Positions 34,170-44,545 of a DNA stretch of 64,000 bases are shown here, in pieces (position 1 is the stretch's first letter; every line of letters starts with the position of its first letter). This stretch comes from Lysobacter_L cavernae (GTDB lineage: Bacteria > Pseudomonadota > Gammaproteobacteria > Xanthomonadales > Xanthomonadaceae). The notes under the pieces are model-generated. The model had not been told where the DNA came from. It saw nothing but the letters and a program-made list of their open reading frames with translations, and ran no database searches. The DNA lies in NCBI RefSeq assembly GCF_042648505.1, contig NZ_JBHRXK010000002.1, positions 575,650-639,649 of the forward strand. The letters are read 5' to 3'. Position numbers and translations under genes: made by a program.

Positions 34170-37100
34170 ATGAGCGAGCAGGCCGCCCAGAGCCACGACG
34201 AACGCATCGCGCAACTGCGCCAGCGTCGACGCGCGCGCCTGCGCTGGCTGGCGGTGCGCGGCAGCCTCGCCGCCGGCGTGCTGACCCTGCTGCTGGCGGG
34301 CTTCGCCTACTGGCTGCTCGCCACGGTCGGCGGCCGTGACCTGCTGCTGGCGCAGATCGTCGCGCGCCTGCCCGACAACGCGGCGCTGTCGTGGAAAGCA
34401 GTGGACGGCCCGCTGTCGGGGCCACTGACGATGCGTGGCGTGCGCTTCACCTACGACCGCATCGTGTTCACCGCCGACCGCGTGCACCTGGACCCGGCGA
34501 TCCGTCCACTGTTCGGCCGGCGCCTGCGTCTGGACGCGCTGCAGATCGGCGGCGCCACGCTCGAAATCCCCAAGAGCGACGAGCCGTTCGAGCTGCCACG
34601 CTGGCCCGAGGTGCTGCCGCAGATCGCACCGCCGCTGGAACTGCAGGCCGACGACGTGCGCGTCGATGGTTTCCTGCTGACCCAGGAAGGCGAGAAGCTG
34701 ATCAACATCCACACCCTGCGCGCTGGTCTGGATGCGCAACAGGGCAAACTGCATGTCGAGAAGCTCGCCGTCGACAGCGACCGCGGCCGCTTCGACGTGC
34801 ACGGCGACTACGCGCCGCGCGACGATTACCGTACCGACCTGACCGCAACCGCGGTACTGCCCGCGGCCCATGGCCGCACGCCGGCACGGCTGGGCCTGGT
34901 CGCCAAGGGCGACCTGTCGCGCATGGACGTGGCCGTGTCGGGCAAGGCCCCGGGCCCGGTGCGCGCCACGCTGACCCTGCGCGGCAAGGACGATCCGCGC
35001 TGGCAGCTGCGCGCCAACGCCGACGCGCTCGACCTCGGCCTGGTCACCGGTGCCGAGCAGGCCGATGACGACCAGCCGCTGACGCTGCAGCTCGCAGCCG
35101 ACGGCATCGGCGGCGCGGTCGACCTGCAAGGCAGCTTCGCCCAGGGCGACCTGCGCGCGACCGTGCTGCCGTCGAAGATCAAGCTCGACAACCAGATCCT
35201 CGACGTGCAGCCGCTCGCACTGGAAGTGTTCGACGGCCGCGTCGCCTTGCGCGGGCGCGCGGATTTCACCGATGCCGCAAACGCCTCGTTCCGCTTCGCC
35301 GTCAACGCGCGCGGACTGCAGTGGCACGGCACCGCCACCGCCGCGCCGGCCAAACCAGCGGCCAGCACCAGCGCGAAGAAGCTCGCCCAAGCCACCAGCC
35401 AGGCCAGCGGCCAGACGCCGGGCGTGGCCATCGGCGCCGACGCCGACCTCGGTGTTGCCGGCACGCTCAAGGCCTGGGCGGCGATCGGCCACGCCACGCT
35501 GAGCCGCGATGGCGACCAGGCAACGGTGCAGTTCGACGGCCGCGGCGACGACCAGCGCATGACGCTGAAGACGTTCAAGGCGCAGATGCCCAGTGGTGAA
35601 CTCGACGCCACCGGCACGCTGGCATGGGCACCGGCGCTGGGCTGGGACCTTAACGCGACGCTGGCCGGCTTCGACCCCGGGTATTTCGCCCCCGACTGGA
35701 AAGGCTCGGTCAACGGCAAGTTGACCAGCACAGGCCGCACCCGCAACGACGGCGGCCTGGAGATCGGCGTCGACGCACGCGAGCTAGGCGGCCGCCTGCG
35801 CAACCGCCCACTCAAGGGCCAGGGCCGTTTCGCGATGCACGGCGCCGGCACCGCCGGCGGCACCACCGCCTACGACGGCGACGTCGCCCTCAGCCTCGGC
35901 GGCAGCCGCATCGACGCCAAGGGCAAGGTCGCCAACACGCTCGACGTCGATGCGAAGTTTTCGCCGCTGGTGCTCAGCGACCTGCTGCCCGACGGCGCCG
36001 GCACGCTGCGCGGCACGCTCAAGCTCAGCGGTGCGCCCACCGCGCCGAACGTCGTCGCCGATCTCAGCGGCAGCGGCTTGCAGTACGGCGATTACCGTGC
36101 CGACAGCTTCACCGCCAAGGGCCAGCTGCCGTGGCAGCGCGGCAACGGCGCGATCGCCGTGCGCGCCAGCGGGCTCGCGGTCGGGCTGCCGCTGGCGTCG
36201 CTGAGCGTGGACGCGCGCGGCGCGGTCGAAGCGCTGCAACTGCAGGGCGAGGCGCGCGGCGACATCGGCACGCTGACGCTGGCCGGCCACGCCGACAAAC
36301 GTGGCACCACCTGGCAGGGCGCGCTGGCGACGCTGCAGCTGACGCCGGCCAAGGGCGCGTCCTGGCGCCTGCAACAGCCGGCGCAGTTCCGCTGGGACGG
36401 GCGCAACGGCACGCTCAGCAACACCTGCCTCGCCGCCAGCGGCGGCGGCTCGCTGTGCGCCAGCGCCGACTGGCCGCGACGTGGCGTCGACGTGCGCGGC
36501 GAGGGCCTGCCGTTGAGCCTGGTCGTGCCCTACCTGCCCGAGCGCGAAGGCCGCCAGCCGTGGCTGCTGCGCGGCGACATCGCGCTCAGTGGGCAGCTGC
36601 GTCCGGTCGGCAATGCCTGGCGCGGTCAGTTCAACCTGAGTTCGTCCGGCGGCGGCCTCAAGAACAGCGAGCGCTCGCGCAGCGAGATGCTCAGCTACGA
36701 CAACCTCAAGCTCGACGCGACCTTCGACCCGCGCCGGATCAACGCCGAGTTCAACACCGCCTTCAACAGCGGCGGCCACATCGACGCGCGCATCACCACC
36801 GGCTGGGACGACTACGCGCCACTCGCCGGCGAGCTCGCGTTCAACACCGACCAGTTGGTCTGGCTGGAACTGTTCTCGCCCGACATCGTCGAGCCCAAGG
36901 GCCGCCTCGACGGCCGCCTCACCCTCGCCGGCACGCGCGCGCAGCCGCAGCTCGGCGGCCAGGCGCGGCTGTCGCAGTTCAGCACCGAGCTGCCGGCGCT
37001 GGCGATCGTGCTCGAGGACGGCGACGTGCAGCTCAACGCCCTGGCCGACGGCAGCGCGCGCATCGCCGGCCAGGTGCGCTCGGGCGAAGGCACGCTCAAC

Positions 37101-38075
37101 GTCGACGGCTCGCTCAACTGGCAGAACCTCGATGCCCCCCTGCAGTTGAACGTGCGCGGCAACAAGGTGCTGGTGTCCGACACCCGCGACCTGCACGCAG
37201 TCGCCAGTCCCGATCTGCAGGTCGCCTACACCGCCGGCCAGCCGCTGCAGGTCACCGGCACCGTCACCGTGCCGTCGGCGCGCATCGACCTGGAACGCCT
37301 CGACCAGGGCGTATCGGCGTCGCCCGACGTGGTCGTGCTCGACCCGGTCGACCCGGAGGACACCGCCAGCACGCCGCTCGAGCTCGACCTCACCCTGGCC
37401 CTGGGCGACGACGTCAAGCTCAACGGCTTCGGCCTCGAGGGCAGCCTCGGCGGGCAGATGCGCGTGCGTGCACGCCCGGGCCGCGAGATGACCGCCAGCG
37501 GCCAGCTCGATGTCGAGGGCCGCTACAAGGCCTACGGCCAGGAGCTCGACATCACCCGCGGCCGCCTGTCGTGGTCGAACGGCCCGGTGTCCGACCCGGT
37601 GCTCGACGTGCGCGCCGAGCGCAAGGTCGGCGACGTCACCGCCGGCGTCGACATCCGTGGCCGCGCCAGTGCGCCGACCGCGCAGGTCTGGTCGGACCCG
37701 GCCAGTTCGCAGTCCGAGGCGCTGTCCTACCTCACCCTGGGCCGGCCGCTGTCGAGCGCGAGCAGCGACGAGAGCCAGCAGGTCAACGCCGCCAGCGCCG
37801 CACTCTCGGCCGGCGGCAGCATGATCGCCTCGCAGATCGGCGCCAAACTCGGCCTCGACGACGCCGGCGTCAGCGACAGCCGCGCGCTCGGCGGCAGCGT
37901 GCTCGGCATCGGCAAGAACCTGTCACCGCGCCTGTACGTCGGCTACGGCGTGTCGCTGCTCGGCACCGGCCAGGTGCTGATGCTCAAGTACCTGCTACGC
38001 AAAGGCTTCGACGTGCAGATCGAATCGAGCACGGTCGAGAACCGCGCGTCGATCAACTGGCGCACGGAGAAGTAA
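34170..38075 (+). CDS. tamB: translocation and assembly module inner-membrane protein TamB
   Basis: A 1301-residue AsmA-like protein that spans the periplasm as a hydrophobic groove. One N-terminal TM (LAAGVLTLLLAGFAYWLLATVGG, about 35-57) anchors it, long repetitive beta-strands follow, and the DUF490/TamB C-terminal domain (about 960-1301) has ELDLTLALGDDVKLNGFGLEG, GRYKAYGQELDITRGRLSWSNG and LSYLTLGRPLS. The start at 34170 (ATG GTG-free context) follows tamA by 7 nt; a GTG at 34149 inside tamA is rejected because it precedes a better-placed ATG. Confidence 0.93.
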   Translation: MSEQAAQSHDERIAQLRQRRRARLRWLAVRGSLAAGVLTLLLAGFAYWLLATVGGRDLLLAQIVARLPDNAALSWKAVDGPLSGPLTMRGVRFTYDRIVFTADRVHLDPAIRPLFGRRLRLDALQIGGATLEIPKSDEPFELPRWPEVLPQIAPPLELQADDVRVDGFLLTQEGEKLINIHTLRAGLDAQQGKLHVEKLAVDSDRGRFDVHGDYAPRDDYRTDLTATAVLPAAHGRTPARLGLVAKGDLSRMDVAVSGKAPGPVRATLTLRGKDDPRWQLRANADALDLGLVTGAEQADDDQPLTLQLAADGIGGAVDLQGSFAQGDLRATVLPSKIKLDNQILDVQPLALEVFDGRVALRGRADFTDAANASFRFAVNARGLQWHGTATAAPAKPAASTSAKKLAQATSQASGQTPGVAIGADADLGVAGTLKAWAAIGHATLSRDGDQATVQFDGRGDDQRMTLKTFKAQMPSGELDATGTLAWAPALGWDLNATLAGFDPGYFAPDWKGSVNGKLTSTGRTRNDGGLEIGVDARELGGRLRNRPLKGQGRFAMHGAGTAGGTTAYDGDVALSLGGSRIDAKGKVANTLDVDAKFSPLVLSDLLPDGAGTLRGTLKLSGAPTAPNVVADLSGSGLQYGDYRADSFTAKGQLPWQRGNGAIAVRASGLAVGLPLASLSVDARGAVEALQLQGEARGDIGTLTLAGHADKRGTTWQGALATLQLTPAKGASWRLQQPAQFRWDGRNGTLSNTCLAASGGGSLCASADWPRRGVDVRGEGLPLSLVVPYLPEREGRQPWLLRGDIALSGQLRPVGNAWRGQFNLSSSGGGLKNSERSRSEMLSYDNLKLDATFDPRRINAEFNTAFNSGGHIDARITTGWDDYAPLAGELAFNTDQLVWLELFSPDIVEPKGRLDGRLTLAGTRAQPQLGGQARLSQFSTELPALAIVLEDGDVQLNALADGSARIAGQVRSGEGTLNVDGSLNWQNLDAPLQLNVRGNKVLVSDTRDLHAVASPDLQVAYTAGQPLQVTGTVTVPSARIDLERLDQGVSASPDVVVLDPVDPEDTASTPLELDLTLALGDDVKLNGFGLEGSLGGQMRVRARPGREMTASGQLDVEGRYKAYGQELDITRGRLSWSNGPVSDPVLDVRAERKVGDVTAGVDIRGRASAPTAQVWSDPASSQSEALSYLTLGRPLSSASSDESQQVNAASAALSAGGSMIASQIGAKLGLDDAGVSDSRALGGSVLGIGKNLSPRLYVGYGVSLLGTGQVLMLKYLLRKGFDVQIESSTVENRASINWRTEK

Positions 38076-38122
38076 GGGTGGAGGCTTGCCCTCGCTCGCG
38101 ATCTGCCGCACGCAGTCGATCG

Positions 38123-38749
38123 ATGATGCCCCTCTGTGCCGTGCTGCTGGGATCGTGGCTGATGGGCTGCAGCCCACGGTCCCCGCCTGGCGAAGCGCCC
38201 TTGGCCGGATGCCCGGCGCGGTTCGCAGCGACGGCCGGACCCGGTTTCAGCGCGATGCTGCCAACCGACGCGGGCATGCATGGTCTGTGGGATCCGCACA
38301 GCTTTGCCGACGTCTGCACGCGGGCCCGCTGGGAGGCCCGGTTCATGGAGAACTCGTCGATCGAACGGTCCATCGCGAACGGAAGTTTCGTGCCGATCTA
38401 CGTACACACTGACGGTTCGCCGATGATCGAAGTCAGGACCGGCCTGGGCGGCGCCGCGGCTGCGCTTACGCCGATCGAGCAGGATCGGGTGGTCCGCACT
38501 TCGCGTCCGTACCTGTTCCGCTCGCAGGGGCTGCTCTCGCTCAGCGGCATCGAGTACATCTCCGGGATGCAGGACGCGGCCTCCCGCACGATCGCACTGG
38601 CGCCGGGAAAATGGACGGTGCGGATCATGGATCTGCGCGCCGATGTGCCGGGACAGGACCCGGAAACGGTCCCTGACTTCGTCGCGCTCATCAATCCGGA
38701 GAGCATCGGCGCCGTCGACTACGCCCGTTCGGTGGAAACCTTCGACTAA
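38123..38749 (+). CDS. lipoprotein of unknown function
   Basis: A 208-residue protein with a lipoprotein leader MMPLCAVLLGSWLMGC (acylated Cys16). The body has GMHGLWDPHSFADVCTRARWEARFMENSSIERSI and a beta-rich part (FVPIYVHTDGSPMIEVRTG ... GKWTVRIMDLRADVPG). I do not recognise the family. Codon use is slightly less GC-biased than tamB. It follows tamB by 47 nt with no terminator between, so it may belong to the tam operon. A GTG at 38078 would add 15 residues before the leader and is less likely. Confidence 0.6.
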   Translation: MMPLCAVLLGSWLMGCSPRSPPGEAPLAGCPARFAATAGPGFSAMLPTDAGMHGLWDPHSFADVCTRARWEARFMENSSIERSIANGSFVPIYVHTDGSPMIEVRTGLGGAAAALTPIEQDRVVRTSRPYLFRSQGLLSLSGIEYISGMQDAASRTIALAPGKWTVRIMDLRADVPGQDPETVPDFVALINPESIGAVDYARSVETFD

Positions 38750-38877
38750 TCGCCCACGATCATCCTGGAAACGCAACTGCGCGGGATGGAGCCACGCGGC
38801 GTGAACTGCGATGCCGCCTGCGCCAACGTCGTATCGAGCGTGATGGCGCCACCGTGACACCGCCGTGCAGTGCCGTG

Positions 38878-40185
38878 TCATGGCGCGAGCGAGTAACGCT
38901 GGCCTTTCAGCAGGGGCTTGCCGTCAACGACGTCGGTCCAGACGACATACGCCGCATCGTCCGCGACCGCTAGCTGCGCAAAACCCGTGGCCCGGCCCTG
39001 CCCCTGCAACCGCGCCACTTCGCCACGCTGCAGTTCACGCGAGAGGTCGGATGCGAGTCTGGCAAACCAGAGCGATTGGCCTTGCGCCTCCTCGCGCGTC
39101 CACACCGCCCAGACGGCATCGTCTCCGATGGCCGTGCCGATGCGGCCCTGCACGGCGGCTCCCTGGTCCAGCGTGATCGGTGCAGTGAAGCCCGTGCCGG
39201 CATCGGTGCTGCGTGCAAGCTTCAACGTCGGTGTATCCCCGGCCGCGGTGTACCAGCCGACGACCGCTTCGTCGCCGCGCGCGGCGACCGCCGGGCCATT
39301 GACCGGGCACGCCGGCATTTTCCAGTGGTCGGCATGGACCAGGTGCGCCGGTGTCCACGCACCATCAACGAAACGGGTGACGGCAATGTCGCGGATTTCC
39401 TCCGGCGTGCGGTCGCGGTACACCAGCAGCGGGCCGCGCGACGTCAGCGCCGCATCGGTCTGGCAGCAGTCGCAGGTCATCGCATCGAATTCGCGTTCGT
39501 CGTGGCGCTGCAGCGACGCATCGAAGGCGGCCGTGCGCAGGGTCATCGCAGCCGGAACCGGCCCTGAGCCTGTCGCGGCGTGGCCTTCGTGGCCTTCGTG
39601 ACCACCGCCGCTGTTGCGACCGTCCAGCCAGGCGATGCCTAGGCGGTCGCGCGCCGCCGGCCACAGCGAGACGAAGCCGTGTTCGGTCGGGGTGCCGTCG
39701 TCGTTGACCAGCGTGGGCTGCGACCAGGTGACACCGCCGTCGCCGGAGCGCACCAGCGCGACGTCGTAGGCGTAGGTCGCGGCCGCGGATTTGCGCAGCC
39801 AATGCGCCCACAGCGCGCCATCGGCGGTGACAGCCAGGTGCGGCGTGTCGGCCCAGTTGACGAACCAATCCGCGCCGCGGGCGATCTCGCGCGGCGAGCT
39901 CCAGGCGCTGTTGGCGTAGCGGGCGAACATGAGCGCATGGCCTTTGGCTTGCGGCTCGATCCACGACAGCAGCAACGCGCCGTCGGGTGCGCGGATCAGG
40001 TCGGGTTGCGCGGCGACGCCCGTGGTTGGCAACGGCCAGTCCGCGGGAACAGCCTTCTTAGCGGCGACTACCGGCGCAGCATCCGTAGTCGGCGCGACCG
40101 TCTGCGGTGGAGTGGAACGCTGGCAGGCCACCGGCAAACACAGCATCGCCGGCAGGAGCAGAGGCAGGAGGCGGAGGGGCTTCAT
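38878..40185 (-). CDS. BNR/sialidase-fold lipoprotein with Cys/His-rich loops
   Basis: A 435-residue lipoprotein (LLPAMLCLPVAC lipobox, Cys21). The body reads as a beta-propeller with Asp-box/BNR-like blades: SGDGGVTWSQP, STDAGTGFTAP and repeated AVWTRE/VVWTDV ends. A His-rich loop (GGHEGHEGH) and a CDCC cluster (MTCDCCQTDA) sit on neighbouring blades and suggest a metal site rather than sialidase chemistry; no sialidase Arg triad is apparent. Part of the His-rich loop's flank (SGPVP) is encoded by a dispersed-repeat fragment (39560-39577). No function can be assigned safely. Confidence 0.7.
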   Translation of the reverse strand: MKPLRLLPLLLPAMLCLPVACQRSTPPQTVAPTTDAAPVVAAKKAVPADWPLPTTGVAAQPDLIRAPDGALLLSWIEPQAKGHALMFARYANSAWSSPREIARGADWFVNWADTPHLAVTADGALWAHWLRKSAAATYAYDVALVRSGDGGVTWSQPTLVNDDGTPTEHGFVSLWPAARDRLGIAWLDGRNSGGGHEGHEGHAATGSGPVPAAMTLRTAAFDASLQRHDEREFDAMTCDCCQTDAALTSRGPLLVYRDRTPEEIRDIAVTRFVDGAWTPAHLVHADHWKMPACPVNGPAVAARGDEAVVGWYTAAGDTPTLKLARSTDAGTGFTAPITLDQGAAVQGRIGTAIGDDAVWAVWTREEAQGQSLWFARLASDLSRELQRGEVARLQGQGRATGFAQLAVADDAAYVVWTDVVDGKPLLKGQRYSLAP

Positions 40186-40252
40186 GCGCGCAGACTAGCG
40201 CGCCGGGCTCGGCCTGCGCGAGTGGCGTGCCCTGAAGAATCCAAGCCCCATG

Positions 40253-40365
40253 ACCGTTCGTCCTGAGCGTAGCGCAGCGAAGTCGAAGGATGAGCGCGAC
40301 GGCAGCCTTCCCACCCGTTCGCGCTTCGGCTTCGGCGCAAAGCGCCTGCGCTCAGGGCGAACGGT
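40253..40365. repeat. dispersed palindromic repeat between the BNR gene and mnmG
   Basis: Arms ACCGTTCGTCCTGAGCG (40253-40269) and CGCTCAGGGCGAACGGT (40349-40365) are inverted with one mismatch, enclosing an 79-nt loop with the linked AGCGAAGTCGAAGGA core. This is the second repeat family of the window; partial copies lie in the alpha/beta-hydrolase gene (19527-19549) and in the BNR gene (39560-39577). Confidence 0.75.
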
Positions 40366-40476
40366 GATTGGCAACCAGCGCGCTGCAATCCACGACGGCG
40401 GGCAGCGCCAGCGTCACGCCGCGCCGCGATACCGCCTGGGTGCGACGATGCCAAACGCGCCGCAGCGCGCGAGGCT

Positions 40477-42366
<1,890 letters not shown>

Positions 42367-42458
42367 GGCTCGGTCCGGGGCGCCGCGGCCCGGGCGCGCG
42401 CGAATTCTAGGGCAGCGCGGTCCAGCCCGGCGTCGCCGTGTGAACACAGGATGAAGGT

Positions 42459-42474
42459 TGGCACGGTTCCTGCG
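42459..42474 (+). promoter_or_regulatory. sigma-54-type promoter upstream of a candidate small RNA
   Basis: TGGCACGGTTCCTGCG has the -24 TGGCACG perfectly and a -12 C-T-G-C, with GG and GC exactly 10 bp apart. It faces away from mnmG. Predicted start is about 42485; the next feature on this strand is the terminator at 42561-42596. Confidence 0.55.
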
Positions 42475-42484
42475 ACATCTCCCC

Positions 42485-42596
42485 TGCACCCAGCGGGGCA
42501 GGCGCTAGGCGCCGGCCGGAATTGGAACAGGGGCTGGTCAAGCGCTCGCAGGGGAAGCCGGGGGCCGAATGTCGGGGGACATTCGGCCCCTTTTTT
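42485..42596 (+). ncRNA. candidate sigma-54-dependent small RNA (about 110 nt)
   Basis: Between the sigma-54-type site and a strong intrinsic terminator is a 112-nt interval without a plausible reading frame. It contains CCCCTG near the 5' end (42481-42486) and two CAGGGG copies (42527-42532 and 42549-42554) that can pair alternatively with it, and a GC-rich GGCGC...GCGCC hairpin (about 42501-42513). A promoter-structure-terminator unit of this kind is the usual form of an intergenic small RNA. I cannot assign a known family. Confidence 0.5.
42561..42596 (+). terminator. strong rho-independent terminator
   Basis: A perfect 13-bp stem GGGGCCGAATGTC / GACATTCGGCCCC with a 4-nt G loop followed by six T residues. 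No protein-coding gene on the plus strand precedes it for more than 2 kb, which is the main argument for the small RNA above. Confidence 0.9.
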
Positions 42597-42877
42597 ATCT
42601 ACCGCTTACGGCATTGATTGCTTGAGGACTGCGCGGCGGGAGGCCGGGGGCGACGGCCGCCTCGGCATGTTGCGCGTGCCCGGAATGGGCGCCGACGCCC
42701 GACGAGGACGGAACAGGGGGGATCCGTGATTCCTCATCGGGCGCCGACATGGAGCGGGAACTTCTTTCCGATTACGTCCAAAAGCGACGCTGCCGGTCAA
42801 TACACGTAGATTGCGGTCAGTCTGGCGCCAGTGCAAGTGGCAAAAATGTGACTGCGCCCGAGCTTGCGACCCAAGCC
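42597..42877. other. intergenic stretch after the terminator
   Basis: No gene is supported. An imperfect inverted repeat (GACGCCCGACGAGGA at 42698-42712 with TCCTCATCGGGCGCC at 42731-42745, two mismatches) is the only structure seen. The A/T-richer part near 42770-42850 has no recognisable signal. Confidence 0.35.
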
Positions 42878-43411
42878 TTAGCGCTCCACCTCGCGCTGCC
42901 CGGCGGCGCCGGTCGAACGGCGCATCATCTGCTGCACCGGCGAGCCGCCTTCGCGGCGCGGCGCGCTGGACGGACGCGGTGCCGGCCGGCTCGGCGCCGG
43001 ACCGGCCTGGCGCGGCTGCATCCGCCCGCCGCCCTCGCCTTGGCGACGCAGGCCGTCGAGATCGCGCCAGGGCGCCTTGCCGCTGTCGGGGCGGTACGGC
43101 GGCGGCGTGCCGGTGCCGGGTCGCGGCGGGCGCACCACCGGCGGCCGCGGGTGGCCGCCGTGGTAGTACGGGTAAGGATTGCGGTACGGATACCCGTAAC
43201 CGTAGCGGTACGGGTAGCCGCCGCCGTACCGGTAGGGGTAACCGTACGAGGGGTAATAGCCACCGTAGTAACCGCCGTAGTAGCGGTAGTCGACGCTGGG
43301 TCGGCCGTAGTAGTAGTCACCGCGACCGCCGTTGCCGCGGTAGGTGTAGTCGGTGACGCAGCCGGCCAGCAGGGTGGCGGCGAGCACGGGCAAGAGCAGT
43401 TTGCGGATCAT
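42878..43411 (-). CDS. Tyr/Gly/Pro-rich lipoprotein
   Basis: A 177-residue lipoprotein with leader MIRKLLLPVLAATLLAGC (Cys18). Residues about 20-85 are an imperfect repeat of GYPYRYG / YYGGYYP units, more than a third Tyr. The C-terminal half is Pro/Arg/Gly-rich (RPPVVRPPRPGTGTPPPYRPD ... QPRQAGPAPSRPAPRPSS) and ends in a basic QQMMRRSTGAAGQREVER. The sequence is low in complexity and probably disordered. Similar Tyr-rich lipoproteins are annotated only as hypothetical in Xanthomonads. The ATG at 43411 begins the lipoprotein leader; upstream in-frame Met codons do not. Confidence 0.7.
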   Translation of the reverse strand: MIRKLLLPVLAATLLAGCVTDYTYRGNGGRGDYYYGRPSVDYRYYGGYYGGYYPSYGYPYRYGGGYPYRYGYGYPYRNPYPYYHGGHPRPPVVRPPRPGTGTPPPYRPDSGKAPWRDLDGLRRQGEGGGRMQPRQAGPAPSRPAPRPSSAPRREGGSPVQQMMRRSTGAAGQREVER

Positions 43412-43579
43412 GGTCGGAACCCCCCGGGTCATGGCGCCAGCTTCGGCCCGAGCCATTGAACTCGGCCTTAATTGTTCCGGGCGGCGCCGACGTAGCGCGG
43501 ATTGGTTCAGACCCGCTCGCGGCCACCATAGCGCGAACCGCCAGATCACGCGTTGCCGCCCCGGATCGCCAATGCCAGC

Positions 43580-44536
43580 ATGATCGGCCGCCCCCCGAGC
43601 CCGTCCATGACCCTGCATCGCGCCTCCGGCCACTGGCGACTCGGCCTGCTGCTGACCGTGATCACCGCGCTGTGCTGGGCGACGTTGCCGATCGCGCTCA
43701 AGCTGGTGCTCGAGGTGCTCGACCCGATCACCCTGACCTGGTTCCGGTTCCTGGTCGCGGCCGCGTTCACGGCCGCCTGGCTCGGCGCGCGCGGCCGGCT
43801 CGGCGGTTACCGCGCGCTCGGCCGGCGCGGTGCGGCGATGCTGGCGCTGGCCGCGCTGATGCTGGTCGGCAACTACGTGTTCTACCTGCTCGGCGTGCAG
43901 TACACGACGCCGGCCAACACCCAGTTGCTGATCCAGCTGGCGCCGCTGCTGATGGCGCTGGGCGGGATCTGGGTGTTCGGCGAGCGCTTCCGCACCGCGC
44001 AATGGCTCGGCCTGGCGCTGCTGGCGGTCGGCATGGGCCTGTTCTTCGCCGACCAGCTGGTCGCGGCGGCACGCGCACCCGGGTACATGCTCGGCTCGGC
44101 GCTGGTGATCGTCGGCGCGATCGTCTGGGCGGTGTACGCGCTGCTGCAGAAGCAGCTGCTGGTGCGACTGGGCTCGATGCAGATCCTGCTGGCCATCTAC
44201 GTGTTCGCCAGCATCGCGCTGCTGCCGTTCGCGCACCCCGGTGCGCTGCTGCGGCTCGATGCGTTGCACTGGGCGATGCTGGCTTATTGCGCGCTCAACA
44301 CGATCGGCGCCTACGGCGCGTTTGCCGAGGCGTTGGCGCACTGGGAGGCGTCGCGGGTGTCGGCGATCCTCGCCACCACACCGTTGCTGTGCATCGCCGC
44401 CGCGGCGCTGGTGCACGCATGGTGGCCGCAGGCGCTGGCCCCGGAGCGGATCACCGCGCTGGGCTGGTTCGGCGCGGCGCTGGTGGTCGCCGGCTCGGCC
44501 GCGGTAAGCCTGCTCAACCGGCGCGACGCGCGCTAG
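43580..44536 (+). CDS. EamA/DMT-family transporter
   Basis: A 318-residue membrane protein with ten predicted TM helices in two five-helix EamA repeats. The first repeat opens LGLLLTVITALCWATLPIALKLVLEVLDPITLTWFRFLVAAAF and ends GVQYTTPANTQLLIQLAPLLMALGGIWVFGERF. The second opens GSALVIVGAIVWAVYALLQKQL and ends ASRVSAILATTPLLCIAAAALVHAWWPQ. This class exports amino acids or other metabolites. Start uncertain: ATG at 43580 is chosen; ATG at 43607 is closer to the first TM. Confidence 0.85.
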   Translation: MIGRPPSPSMTLHRASGHWRLGLLLTVITALCWATLPIALKLVLEVLDPITLTWFRFLVAAAFTAAWLGARGRLGGYRALGRRGAAMLALAALMLVGNYVFYLLGVQYTTPANTQLLIQLAPLLMALGGIWVFGERFRTAQWLGLALLAVGMGLFFADQLVAAARAPGYMLGSALVIVGAIVWAVYALLQKQLLVRLGSMQILLAIYVFASIALLPFAHPGALLRLDALHWAMLAYCALNTIGAYGAFAEALAHWEASRVSAILATTPLLCIAAAALVHAWWPQALAPERITALGWFGAALVVAGSAAVSLLNRRDAR

Positions 44537-44545
44537 CATCGGCCG

